This document shows, piece by piece, positions 1-8,792 of a stretch of 43,591 nt of DNA. The translations under genes were made by a program, and so were the position numbers. Below the pieces are notes generated by a model that searched no databases, had not been told where the DNA came from, and saw nothing but the letters and a program-made list of their open reading frames with translations. The stretch comes from Marinifilum caeruleilacunae (GTDB lineage: Bacteria; Bacteroidota; Bacteroidia; Bacteroidales; Marinifilaceae): assembly GCF_013141825.1 (NCBI RefSeq), contig NZ_RZNH01000046.1, positions 1 to 43,591 on the forward strand, in the 5' to 3' direction. Position 1 is the first letter of the stretch. The number at the start of each line of letters is the position of its first letter.

Positions 1-1
1 T

Positions 2-109
2 AAGAATTTAATTCCAATAAGACCGAATCGTAATTTTAATCGGCATAAAGATAAATACAGAAATAGAGTCAAACCAAAGGTTACTAAAAATCAGCGTGAT
101 GCTTTGTGA
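2..109 (+). CDS. C-terminal tail of a basic protein cut by the window edge
   Basis: An open frame enters from the left edge and stops at TGA 107-109, giving about 35 residues that are very rich in Arg, Lys and Asn (for example IRPNRNFNRHKDKYRNR). It has no start in the window. The tail lies directly before an orphan toxin-like module. Short basic C-termini of this kind are common in toxin cassettes or their neighbours, but I do not recognise a family. The reading frame is seen; any function is unknown. Confidence 0.4.
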   Translation, partial: KNLIPIRPNRNFNRHKDKYRNRVKPKVTKNQRDAL

Positions 110-132
110 AATAACCTTAACTTAATGACATT

Positions 133-173
133 GAGCTCGCGCCAGCGGCCGATACAAACTCGGACCATCTGGG
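133..173 (-). repeat. REP-like dispersed repeat, copy A (inverted)
   Basis: Read on the minus strand, this stretch aligns with 898-936: both share CGAGTTTG, then after about ten bases GCTGGYGCGAG, with the same spacing. It lies inverted relative to copies B and C. The open frame of the downstream toxin-like module runs back into it and ends at a stop just upstream (132-134). The repeat therefore sits at the left break-point of that module. Confidence 0.55.
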
Positions 174-221
174 GGTAAAAAAGTTACTGCTAATACGAGT
201 TTACAAGCGCTACCTCAAGGA

Positions 222-545
222 ATGGTGCCAAATGCTGGAGGAAAAATTGTATCATTTACAACGAAAGAACCCACCAAATACTATAGAGTTTTTTCAAGTA
301 ATCCCAATGGAGGAGCTTTTCTTACGAAAGTCCCGCCTAAATCAAGCTCTTACGCAAGACATGGATTAGCTTTACCAAAAACTAATAGAGCTACTTTTAT
401 ACAAGAAGTTATAGTGCCTGAAGGAGTAACATTGCAAAGATCTAGAACTCTTGGTGCGTTTGGTAAAAGAGGTGGGTTAGAACAATTTCAAATATTGAAT
501 TTTGAACCAAAAATAAAATTTTTACCGGGAGTTCCATTAAAATAA
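222..545 (+). CDS. Orphan C-terminal toxin-like domain (polymorphic toxin type)
   Basis: The first ATG gives 107 residues, but the same frame is open back to 135 with no start codon. This looks like the severed C-terminal module of a larger protein rather than a whole gene. Visible blocks are YYRVFSSN, GGAFLTKVPP, HGLALPKTN, QEVIVPEGV, a GG..QFQIL segment and a final FLPGVPL. The order G-x-FLT, LALP, VPxGV, GGxxQ resembles the C-terminal toxin domains of Rhs/polymorphic toxins of the TNT (NAD glycohydrolase) or ADP-ribosyltransferase type; this is family-level recall and not certain. A short gene follows 9 bases later, as expected for an immunity partner. No secretion signal or delivery domain is attached, so it may be a silent cassette or a remnant. 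Confidence 0.5.
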   Translation: MVPNAGGKIVSFTTKEPTKYYRVFSSNPNGGAFLTKVPPKSSSYARHGLALPKTNRATFIQEVIVPEGVTLQRSRTLGAFGKRGGLEQFQILNFEPKIKFLPGVPLK

Positions 546-554
546 TTTTTAACC

Positions 555-890
555 ATGAAAATCATAAAGCAATTTAGTCCAAATGAATTTGTTTTTGATA
601 ATCTCAAAGACAAGAAAACCAGAGAAATTATTTTGGGAGAGGATAATTTGAAAATTGAGTTTAATAAAATTATAGATAGTCAGTTTTTAGGAGGTAATAT
701 TGAAAATAAGTATGATGAATACAAAGATTTTTTAGGGCTAGGAATATACTCTAAAGCTCCCTGTGGTGGTTTCATTAACTTTTATAAAATACGAAGTGTA
801 AAAAAGACTAATTATGTGATTTACTCAGGGATTAATGAAGTTTCAAATTCCCATTATGTTATTACGATTCATATGGTTCTAACATTTTAA
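555..890 (+). CDS. Small protein in immunity-gene position
   Basis: 111 residues starting MKIIKQFSPNEF, 9 bases after the toxin-like frame. It has no signal peptide and no membrane segment, is rich in Asn, Ile, Lys and Tyr, and has a mixed alpha/beta look with a central CGGFINFYKI segment. I do not recognise the family. The assignment as a cytoplasmic immunity protein rests only on its size, compact soluble composition and position directly behind the toxin-like domain. A REP-like repeat begins 8 bases after its stop, so the two genes together form a cassette bracketed by repeats at 133-173 and 898-965. Confidence 0.55.
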   Translation: MKIIKQFSPNEFVFDNLKDKKTREIILGEDNLKIEFNKIIDSQFLGGNIENKYDEYKDFLGLGIYSKAPCGGFINFYKIRSVKKTNYVIYSGINEVSNSHYVITIHMVLTF

Positions 891-897
891 AATAACA

Positions 898-965
898 CCG
901 GATGGCGCGAGTTTGCACTATCTGCTGGTGCGAGAGTTTCACTCGTACCAGTTTTCGAAGAAAAT
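898..965 (+). repeat. REP-like dispersed repeat, copy B, with hairpin
   Basis: It contains a 10-bp stem at 925-951: CTGGTGCGAG, a 7-base loop, then CTCGTACCAG, with one G-U pair. The flanking text GAGTTTG...TCTGCTGGTGCGA...GTTTCAC...GTTTTC recurs at 2989-3044. A second small hairpin (GCCATAA / TTATGGC) lies at 1001-1024. There is no T-run, so it is not a simple terminator. Confidence 0.55.
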
Positions 966-1060
966 AAAGGAAATATAGTGAGTACAGAAAGTACGCAATT
1001 GCCATAATTCTGCGGCTTTATGGCTAGAAAAATAATCATTTAAACAAGCTTAATTAATAC

Positions 1061-2527
1061 ATGAAATTTTATATTCTAACTATCGCTTTAGTCTTAACCT
1101 CTGTAACCTCTTTTGCTCAAGAAATTTTAAATGAACAGGAAATTAAACTGCGAACTTATTTATCGGATAAGCGAGAAGTGTATCCTATCGTAAATCAGGA
1201 GAGTGGAGATATAGTGTTATTTTTAATGGATAATGACACAATTAATGTACAAGTTTATAACCAGGCATTTGATTTTATCAAATCATATAGATGTAAGCGC
1301 CCTAATGGTAAGTATAAGCATCTTTTGGGGCATACAATTGAAAACGACAACTACAACTTATTCTTTACAAATAAAAGAAATAAAGAGTTTCTTGTAAAAA
1401 CAGTTAATTATAATAAAGAAGTAAGTGAAGAGAAAAAAGTACCAATAAAACTTAGCAAAGAGGAGTATCTGGAAGCGATATGCTATAAAAACAAGTTTTA
1501 TGTATTAAGTAGAATATTCACTGCATCAATTTATAAGCTACGTGTGTTTGAAGATTGTGAGATGAAGATCTGTGTCGAACATGATTTTAGCAATATATTG
1601 CCTAATAAAATCAATTCGAATGTAATTTTAGATGATTTATACGATACTCCAGAACCTGTTATTGATTCTAATTTTGAGAAGATTGTAAACGGTGATCCTA
1701 ATCCTTTGGATATAACTTCAAACGATAAAAAAATATACTGTCATGAGGATAAGATGTTATTAACATTTGATGATGATGATGACATGACATTGATTGTTAG
1801 CATTGATTTAGAGAGTTTTTCATTAGAGACAAAAACATTTACACATGGAGGGGATGTGAATAATACGAGGGTTTTATCAAATTCCTATCTGTATGATAAT
1901 AAGTTATTTCAATTAAAAGTTAGTAAGAATGAGTTATGTCTCAGAATTCAGGATTTCAAGACTGAACAAATTTTGAAGGAGTATCGAGTAGGAAATGCGC
2001 AAGATATAGATTTTAAAAATTCATCTTTAATTCAGGCAGTTGGTTCAGGTGCAGGAGGCAGAGAAAAAGAACTGGAAAAAACAAAGCAAGTATTACGCAA
2101 ATTACTTTCTGGAGCTATAGGTATAAGTGTTTATCCCAACAAGGATATACTACAGCTTACCGTTGGTGGTATTAATGAGCATGTTTCGCCATCAACTGGG
2201 GATGTTTTGCTTGCAGGTTTGTTTGGAGCTTTGGCTGTACCTTTAGCTTCTGGAGGCAAGTATATGGCAGTTCCAAATCATACAATGTATTCGTACTCGT
2301 CATATGCAAATAGTCGTTCTGTCTATTTTAAAAGTCTTTTAGATCGAAACAGTTTAGAACATTTACAAGGAATTCCGGCCAAAAATCCTTTCGATAAATT
2401 AATGAAATTTGCCAATAATATCGAAACACCTCCTTCCACGCAAACCTTTTTTAAAGTAAATAATTTTTATGTTTTGGGTTATTATATTGAAGAGGAAAAA
2501 AAGTATGTGCTAAGAAAGTTTTATTAG
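1061..2527 (+). CDS. Secreted protein of unknown function
   Basis: 488 residues with a clear Sec signal peptide (MKFYILTIALVLTSVTSFAQ, cleavage after about residue 19) and no lipobox Cys. The middle is rich in beta-prone and acidic segments, including a run of five Asp near residues 238-242. A Gly-rich stretch (GSGAGG, about residue 329) is followed by a charged helix and a small-residue hydrophobic segment (LLAGLFGALAVPLA, about residues 385-400) that could be a membrane or packing helix. The family is not recognised. It stands alone between two REP-like repeat copies, with no operon partner, in a region of gene debris, which suggests an accessory gene. The frame is intact. Confidence 0.7.
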   Translation: MKFYILTIALVLTSVTSFAQEILNEQEIKLRTYLSDKREVYPIVNQESGDIVLFLMDNDTINVQVYNQAFDFIKSYRCKRPNGKYKHLLGHTIENDNYNLFFTNKRNKEFLVKTVNYNKEVSEEKKVPIKLSKEEYLEAICYKNKFYVLSRIFTASIYKLRVFEDCEMKICVEHDFSNILPNKINSNVILDDLYDTPEPVIDSNFEKIVNGDPNPLDITSNDKKIYCHEDKMLLTFDDDDDMTLIVSIDLESFSLETKTFTHGGDVNNTRVLSNSYLYDNKLFQLKVSKNELCLRIQDFKTEQILKEYRVGNAQDIDFKNSSLIQAVGSGAGGREKELEKTKQVLRKLLSGAIGISVYPNKDILQLTVGGINEHVSPSTGDVLLAGLFGALAVPLASGGKYMAVPNHTMYSYSSYANSRSVYFKSLLDRNSLEHLQGIPAKNPFDKLMKFANNIETPPSTQTFFKVNNFYVLGYYIEEEKKYVLRKFY

Positions 2528-2742
2528 AAGAATAAAAACTTTCCTAATAGCAATAAGCCTATGATTTGTTATTGCAAAAAGAAACCAGAAGCCATTTGCA
2601 GAGTGTTGGTGGCTAGTTCTTTGGATTGTAAGGTCTGTTGTATAGCAGAGTGTGGGCTGTAAGTTGCCTTAGCGGGAGTGTGAAAAAGAAATTTTAAGGG
2701 GCAATTTGGATTTGGTAGAGGCCACACGAAAGGATTCGTGCG

Positions 2743-2937
2743 GCAGCGAGGGGTTTTGCCGATATGGTAGCCTATGGTCAGCCTTTTATCACCAATCCCG
2801 ATTTGGTAAATCGATTCAAAAAGGATTATGAATTGACCGAATTACATTCCGAGAGTCATTCCACTTTTTACGGTGGCGGAGAAGAAGGATTTACAGATTA
2901 TCCTACTTACGAGGAGATGAAGCTTCGAGAAAACTAA
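2743..2937 (+). pseudogene. 3' remnant of an old-yellow-enzyme-type flavin oxidoreductase
   Basis: The frame ending at TAA 2935-2937 reads ARGFADMVAYGQPFITNPDL, later FYGGGEEGFTDYP and a final EEMKLREN. This is the characteristic C-terminus of NADH:flavin oxidoreductases / alkene reductases (old yellow enzyme family), which normally have about 350 residues. Only about the last 65 codons are present. The bases upstream (2528-2742) give no recognisable continuation in any frame, and there is no start or ribosome site. It is a truncated remnant, most likely left by a deletion or recombination event in this repeat-bearing region. Confidence 0.75.
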
Positions 2938-2988
2938 ATTCCAAACAATAAAATTGAAGCGTAATAAACAGCAACACCCAGCTAACAT

Positions 2989-3044
2989 GAGTTTGAAATG
3001 TCTGCTGGTGCGATGTTTCACGCGCAGCTGTTTTCAGAGGAATT
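2989..3044 (+). repeat. REP-like dispersed repeat, copy C
   Basis: It has the same order of blocks as copy B: GAGTTTG, TCTGCTGGTGCGA, GTTTCAC, then GTTTTC and GAGGAA. The hairpin arms have decayed here. It lies between the flavin-oxidoreductase stub and the terminator of the CotH operon. Confidence 0.5.
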
Positions 3045-3055
3045 ATAATTGGTGC

Positions 3056-3104
3056 AAAAACAATAAGGCATTCCATTTATTGCAGAATGCCTTATTGTTT
3101 TTTT
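3056..3104 (-). terminator. Bidirectional-looking terminator of the CotH operon
   Basis: A 13-bp perfect stem (CAATAAGGCATTC at 3061-3073 with its complement at 3085-3097) is flanked by A5 on the left and T7 on the right. It could stop transcripts from either side. On the minus strand it sits 17 bases past the CotH stop codon. Confidence 0.85.
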
Positions 3105-3120
3105 GAAATCAAATTGTGGC

Positions 3121-4518
<1,398 letters not shown>

Positions 4519-4530
4519 GATAGAATAATT

Positions 4531-5175
4531 TTAAAATTTCAATTTGTACCCAATGCTTAGAATGTGCTTGTTTTTATACTCGTTCATAAAATAGTCGAAC
4601 TTGTAGTTGAAGCACAGAAAGTTTTTCTTTCGTAGTTTGTAGTCAACACCAACAAAATATCTCATTTTGTGCAAGTCGCTTTCATTCAGCTGGTGAAATG
4701 CTTCGGCACCCAGGTAAGGTGTGAATTTGCACTTTTTAATGTCGTATTTCAATTTTGCCCTGTATCGCAAAAACTTGCCATCTTCATCGTCGTCGGAATT
4801 ATTGGTATAGCTTACTTTTAATGAGGATTCGATTCTCCAGATCCATCTTTCCAACTTGGTCCCCAATTCGTAACGACTGTAGTATTCTGTGTCTTTATTG
4901 TCTCGTTCGTTAGCGTAGAATCGGTATCCGGCATCGAAGGACAAATGCTTGCTGACTTTGTACCTGGCTTTTCCTTCCAGGAAATATTTGTCGAGCGAAA
5001 AGTTTTCATCAAATCGCAATTCAGGGCTAAAGCTAAGCCTTAGGTTTTTAACAGGCTTTGTACTAAGCGTGAACGAAGTTCTGGTTTCAGTTTCATTTTC
5101 TGTTTCCTGGGCTAATGCACTAAAGCAACAGAAAAACATCAGGAATAAAATGTAGTAGGATTTATTGATATGCAT
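4531..5175 (-). CDS. DUF2490-type outer-membrane beta-barrel protein
   Basis: 214 residues with a signal peptide (MHINKSYYILFLMFFCCFSALAQ). The mature part alternates short amphipathic strands with charged turns, many ending in aromatic residues (YRFYANERD, YSRYELGTKLERW, CFNYKFDYFMNEY), and the last residue is Phe (ILSIGYKLKF), the classic C-terminal signature of outer-membrane barrels. The length suits a DUF2490 barrel of 10-12 strands. It is encoded 12 bases before the CotH lipoprotein and 26 after the DUF4956 gene, so it probably belongs to the same transcript. Role in the cluster unknown; a pore or scaffold for the CotH protein is speculation. Confidence 0.8.
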   Translation of the reverse strand: MHINKSYYILFLMFFCCFSALAQETENETETRTSFTLSTKPVKNLRLSFSPELRFDENFSLDKYFLEGKARYKVSKHLSFDAGYRFYANERDNKDTEYYSRYELGTKLERWIWRIESSLKVSYTNNSDDDEDGKFLRYRAKLKYDIKKCKFTPYLGAEAFHQLNESDLHKMRYFVGVDYKLRKKNFLCFNYKFDYFMNEYKNKHILSIGYKLKF

Positions 5176-5201
5176 GTTTCTTCACTTTCTTGAATGATTT
5201 A

Positions 5202-5894
5202 TTATTTCTGTCCGTTCACATTGTAGAAGAGGGTGATTTCGGCAACATCTCTTAGAAAATCGATCTTCTCAATTTCGAACCTGCTAATGTTGATTCCGGT
5301 TCTTTCCTGGAAGTCGATCATCATGGCTTCGTGATTTTCTGAGTTTACATTTTCGATTTTCTCATAAATCAGTTTAATCGATTTCTCCTGCTTCAACATC
5401 AATCGTTTTTCCAGGTACCATAATCCGTAAACAATTAATGCGTTGGTTAATACCAGCTCGGCATAGCTTACCTTTTTGTTCGAAAGAGCATTCATTACCG
5501 AAATGCCAATAATAATAAACAGGTAGGTCATTTCTTTAATGGGGATGGCATCGGTTCTGTATCGGATGATACCGAAAATGGCGAATAAACCTAAGGCAAA
5601 ACCTAGTTCTAACTTTACGCTATTAAGCAGGAAACAAAGGAGGAATACGATAACTCCAATGGCCAGGTAGCTGAAATAGAAATCTTTTCGACTGCTATTT
5701 TTTGCATACATAAAATGAGTTACCAAATAGATTAATGAGGTGTTTAATGTGAAGCGAACAATGAGTTCGATAAAATCACCTACGTTAATTATTTTGATAC
5801 CCAGGAAGCGCAATTGCTCTTCCCAGTTGGCAACTTCCTCAACTGCTGGTATCGCGTTTGTAATTGTGTCTGTTACACTGATGTAGTCGATCAT
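5202..5894 (-). CDS. DUF4956 integral membrane protein
   Basis: 230 residues from ATG 5894-5892 (MIDYISVTDT). An upstream frame start would overlap the preceding gene by 100 bases; this ATG gives an 11-base gap instead. About four hydrophobic helices follow (FIELIVRFTLNTSLIYLVTH, FSYLAIGVIVFLLCFLL, a glycine-rich LGFALGLFAIFGIIRYRTDAIPIKEM, then an LFIIIGISVMNAL helix). The FAIFGIIRYRT block is characteristic of DUF4956, an MgtC-like family. The C-terminal 70 residues form a soluble domain. Genes of this family sit next to VTC-domain polyphosphate polymerases in many genomes, as here. Its role in transport or in coupling to polyphosphate synthesis is inference. Confidence 0.88.
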   Translation of the reverse strand: MIDYISVTDTITNAIPAVEEVANWEEQLRFLGIKIINVGDFIELIVRFTLNTSLIYLVTHFMYAKNSSRKDFYFSYLAIGVIVFLLCFLLNSVKLELGFALGLFAIFGIIRYRTDAIPIKEMTYLFIIIGISVMNALSNKKVSYAELVLTNALIVYGLWYLEKRLMLKQEKSIKLIYEKIENVNSENHEAMMIDFQERTGINISRFEIEKIDFLRDVAEITLFYNVNGQK

Positions 5895-5905
5895 TTGTAG
5901 GGGGT

Positions 5906-6652
5906 TTATATGAATACTTGATTTGTCACTTTTTCGAGTGATCTTAACTTTGCTTTGAATGCATTTCGTTTGAGCAAGGGATCTGTTATGGATCTTCCAA
6001 GGCAATACTTACTAAAGCCACTCTCTTTAATTTTATGCTGACCTAAGGCCAAAGCCAATGGCGAGTTCTTCGATTTTCCGTCTGATTTAATTTCTACAAT
6101 CACCAAATTGTCAAGCGTTGCATACTGATTTGAGATCTCAAATTGCAGGTCTAAATCGATGGTGCAACGCTCTTTGAAATTCTTGTTTACCAGGGTTAAA
6201 CGCGTAAATTTATTCACAAGAGATTCTTGCAAATCATTACAGCAATAAGGTGTGTTCTGATCGATAAATTGACCTTCGGCACTCGAGAAGCAATCCATAT
6301 TCAATGTTGTGGGAATTCGCTTTTTTACGGTTCTGCCTTTGTTGTTCTTGAATTTAATTTCCAAAAAGGCGATTTTAGAATCAACATAAGTGCGTTTGCG
6401 TATCTTGAAGCGATTCAGTTTGCCATTGTGGTGGGCCGAAAACATTTTATTGCCACAAGTATCGAAATAAGTGGTTGTGTATGGCAGGCAACTTTTTCCT
6501 CCAATGTGTAAAATGTAGTAGCTGTCTTCTATTGTTCGAAGAAGTTCGGGTAGGTAAGAAATGTGGAACCAAAACTTTCTATCGGTTCTGTTCATTAGCT
6601 GTACTTTGTCCATCTCTTCCAATCGGATAGGTGCGAATGATTCTACTTTCAT
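5906..6652 (-). CDS. VTC-domain polyphosphate polymerase
   Basis: 248 residues from ATG 6652 (MKVESFAPI). The frame extends to a TTG at 6679, but that codon overlaps a TAnnTTTG promoter element, so the ATG is preferred. The VTC tunnel-domain pattern is visible: MNRTDRKFWFHISYLPELL at the start, paired basic strands RFKIRKRTY and FLEIKFKNNKGRTVKKR that would bind ATP and phosphate chains, RLTLVNKNFKERCTIDLDLQF, and VIVEIKSDG near the end. Yeast Vtc4 with this fold makes polyphosphate from ATP. No membrane segment is present; the neighbouring DUF4956 protein could supply membrane association. First gene of the VTC-DUF4956-DUF2490-CotH operon. Confidence 0.9.
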   Translation of the reverse strand: MKVESFAPIRLEEMDKVQLMNRTDRKFWFHISYLPELLRTIEDSYYILHIGGKSCLPYTTTYFDTCGNKMFSAHHNGKLNRFKIRKRTYVDSKIAFLEIKFKNNKGRTVKKRIPTTLNMDCFSSAEGQFIDQNTPYCCNDLQESLVNKFTRLTLVNKNFKERCTIDLDLQFEISNQYATLDNLVIVEIKSDGKSKNSPLALALGQHKIKESGFSKYCLGRSITDPLLKRNAFKAKLRSLEKVTNQVFI

Positions 6653-6676
6653 GTTCTTCAGATGTTTGGTATGTGT

Positions 6677-6684
6677 CAAAAATA
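6677..6684 (-). promoter_or_regulatory. Candidate -7 element for the VTC-CotH operon
   Basis: On the minus strand it reads TATTTTTG, an exact TAnnTTTG, 24 bases upstream of ATG 6652. A clear TTTG at -33 is missing (TTTTC occurs about 20 bases upstream). It overlaps the alternative TTG start and so argues for the shorter protein. Confidence 0.5.
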
Positions 6685-6767
6685 TTACACAGAGGTTCGA
6701 AGGCGAAAAGGAATCAACAGATCGCGTGATTTTATCAACGAATTGGTATCATGAAATGTGCAGGCAT

Positions 6768-6803
6768 AAAAAATGCCTCTTGAATAAAGTTTCAGGAGGC
6801 ATT
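6768..6803 (-). terminator. Terminator of the LytTR regulator operon
   Basis: On the minus strand, AATGCCTCCTGAA pairs with TTCAAGAGGCATT (13 bp, one mismatch) and is followed by six T. It lies 32 bases past the response-regulator stop and separates that operon from the VTC operon. Confidence 0.85.
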
Positions 6804-6834
6804 CTTTGAACTTGAATGGATGTATTGACCTGAA

Positions 6835-7548
6835 TTAAATCAGGAAGTTATTATCGATATAATTTTGAAATTTTGCTTTGTATTGTTCGCTTACAGGAAT
6901 ATATACATCGTCGAAAATAATCCTGTTGCGCTCAATGGTTCTTATCTTTTTCAGATTTACGATGTAGGAGCGGTGCACACGCATAAAAGAATCATCGGGT
7001 AGTTTTTGTTCTATTTTCTTCATGCTAAGCAGCGACATAATTGGCTTGGCATTGTCAAGATGAATACGAACATACTCTCTCATGCCTTCAATGTAGAGGA
7101 TATTTTCAATTTCGATACGAATAATTTTATATTCCGATTTTATAAACAGGTGATTGGAGTTGGCCTGAAGATCGGTTTTGCTTTTTTCCAACAAATCGAA
7201 ATGTGCTTGTGCCTTGTTGGCTGCCTTTAAAAATGTGGCATAATCCAATGGTTTTAAAAGATAATCCAGCGCATTTACCTTAAAACCATCAACAGCATAT
7301 TCGCTATAGGCTGTAGTGAAAATAATTTCCGGTTTTTTTTCCAGCGATTTGGCCAAATCCATGCCATTTAAATCTGGCATTTGGATATCTAAAAACATCA
7401 AATCAATATCGTTTGTATTGATAAACTGCAGGGCTTCAATGGCATTGTCGAAACATCCGATTAGTTCCAGAAAACCAGTTTTTTCAATATATCCTGATAT
7501 TTGTTGAAGAGCTAAAGGTTCATCATCTATGGCAATACATTTAATCAT
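6835..7548 (-). CDS. LytTR-family response regulator
   Basis: 237 residues. The receiver domain (about 1-120) has the acidic pair Asp8-Asp9, the phosphoacceptor Asp54 in LMFLDIQMPD, and the switch Thr/Lys regions FTTAYSEYAV and LLKPLD. The LytTR DNA-binding domain (about 135-237) shows LFIKSEYKIIRIEIENILYIEG, FMRVHRSYIVNLKKI and a final VPVSEQYK-like segment. It overlaps the kinase gene by 8 bases, so the two are translationally coupled partners of the LytS/LytTR (AgrA/AlgR) class. Candidate operators lie at 9251-9305 before the Spy-like gene. It is expected to act in the cytoplasm as a transcription activator. Confidence 0.93.
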   Translation of the reverse strand: MIKCIAIDDEPLALQQISGYIEKTGFLELIGCFDNAIEALQFINTNDIDLMFLDIQMPDLNGMDLAKSLEKKPEIIFTTAYSEYAVDGFKVNALDYLLKPLDYATFLKAANKAQAHFDLLEKSKTDLQANSNHLFIKSEYKIIRIEIENILYIEGMREYVRIHLDNAKPIMSLLSMKKIEQKLPDDSFMRVHRSYIVNLKKIRTIERNRIIFDDVYIPVSEQYKAKFQNYIDNNFLI

Positions 7549-8671
7549 CTTGTAATGGAATTATCAGTTTTACACGGTATTCTTTTTCGGTTTCAATAAC
7601 ATCGAAAGTGTGAATTTCGCCAAATAACAAATCGAGTTGTTTTTGCAGGTTAACCAAACCTACTCCTGTGCTTGATTTTACATTTTTTTTATCGCTTTTG
7701 CTATTGGCAACTTCGAATGTTAGTTTCTTTTCTTCCTGAAAAGCAAGTATGTAAATATAGGATTCCTGATTGTAGCTTACGCCGTATTTAAACGCATTTT
7801 CGACCAATGAAATAAAAAGGAGTGAAGGTATTTTTATGGAATCATTGGTGAGATTTAGGTCCATATCAATCTTCACCTTGTTCGAATATCGAATACTCAT
7901 TAAATCGATATAGGAAGTAAGAAACTCAAATTCTTCCTTAATGCTAGCCATTCCCTCTTGCGATTCTTTTAACAAGTATCTCATTAATCGCGAAAGCTCT
8001 ATGACCGATTTTTGTGCTTTTACCTGATCCATTTCTATTAATGCATGAATGTTATTTAAGGTGTTCATGAAAAAATGCGGGCTAATTTGCTGACGAAGAA
8101 AAGACAATTCTGTTTCCAGGTGCATTTTCTCTTTCTCTTCGCGTAGCAATTCTTCTTTCTGCTGCTTAATGCCTAGTTTAATAGCATTATTAAACCCAAC
8201 AACCAAAAAGGAAATAATCATGTTCTCAAATATGAGATAGGATAATGGTTTTTTATCCCTGGGTTTTGCAGGTGTTGGATTCATAGGTTTTTTTTTCATG
8301 GGGCCATGAAAAGGCAAATCCCTTGGACTAATTTGCCTGGGTGGTTTCATTGGTCTTTCCCTGGGAACCGGCGCTTGAAACAAAGCCCTATGCAAAATGC
8401 GGGGCAGATGATTAAATGCAGACAATATAAATACAATTGAAACGATCGAAACAAGGTACATAACATGTTTCTTTCGCAGCAATAATTTAGGAGCCAACAA
8501 ACTGTTGTTGATAACAAATATCAATAAAAAGGGAAGGGTTCGAATCCATTCGAAAACAACTCTATTCCAATTGAATTCATTTCCACCTTTTAATGTAAAT
8601 ACCGGAAGAGATAACACCATGGCCCAGAGAATGGCATAGGTAATGTTCTCGCTTCTTTTTTGTGTAATCAT
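7541..8671 (-). CDS. LytS-type sensor histidine kinase
   Basis: 376 residues. Hydrophobic helices lie near 12-28, 45-62 and 72-88, then a helix near 145-163. Between the last two is a Pro/Arg/Lys-rich stretch (about 100-142, PVPRERPMKPPRQISPRDLP onward) that is unusually basic. A coiled coil (170-190) leads to the His_kinase motif FLRQQISPHFFMNTLNNIHAL with phospho-His199. The ATPase part has LLFISLVENAFKYGV (N box) and a GVGLVNLQKQL segment (G box). No PAS or other known sensor domain is present, so the signal is probably read by the membrane and loop parts. It lies downstream of the Spy-like gene and overlaps the regulator gene. Confidence 0.92.
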   Translation of the reverse strand: MITQKRSENITYAILWAMVLSLPVFTLKGGNEFNWNRVVFEWIRTLPFLLIFVINNSLLAPKLLLRKKHVMYLVSIVSIVFILSAFNHLPRILHRALFQAPVPRERPMKPPRQISPRDLPFHGPMKKKPMNPTPAKPRDKKPLSYLIFENMIISFLVVGFNNAIKLGIKQQKEELLREEKEKMHLETELSFLRQQISPHFFMNTLNNIHALIEMDQVKAQKSVIELSRLMRYLLKESQEGMASIKEEFEFLTSYIDLMSIRYSNKVKIDMDLNLTNDSIKIPSLLFISLVENAFKYGVSYNQESYIYILAFQEEKKLTFEVANSKSDKKNVKSSTGVGLVNLQKQLDLLFGEIHTFDVIETEKEYRVKLIIPLQDD

Positions 8672-8726
8672 TGTGGAATGGTAAAAGTGTTCTATATGTA
8701 AAAGTATTTAAAAATTGTTAGTAATC

Positions 8727-8784
8727 AGTATACAGTGAGCAGTGAACAGTAATCAGCTATCAAGATAAGAACAACTGATTACTG
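8727..8784. repeat. Heptamer CAGTnnn repeat with a 10-bp inverted repeat
   Basis: CAGT recurs every seven bases four times (CAGTATA, CAGTGAG, CAGTGAA, CAGTAAT) in 8727-8756. The last unit, CAGTAATCAG (8747-8756), is matched by its exact complement at 8775-8784. It lies between the Spy-like gene and the kinase gene. No T-run follows on either strand, so I do not call it a terminator. Similar heptamer tracts occur as short tandem repeats in other bacterial phyla. Confidence 0.55.
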
Positions 8785-8792
8785 CATGATAT

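Noticed and set aside
6653-6679. Longer VTC start at TTG 6679
   Set aside because: The TTG lies within an exact TAnnTTTG element, and the nine extra residues (MTHTKHLKN) precede the conserved family start.
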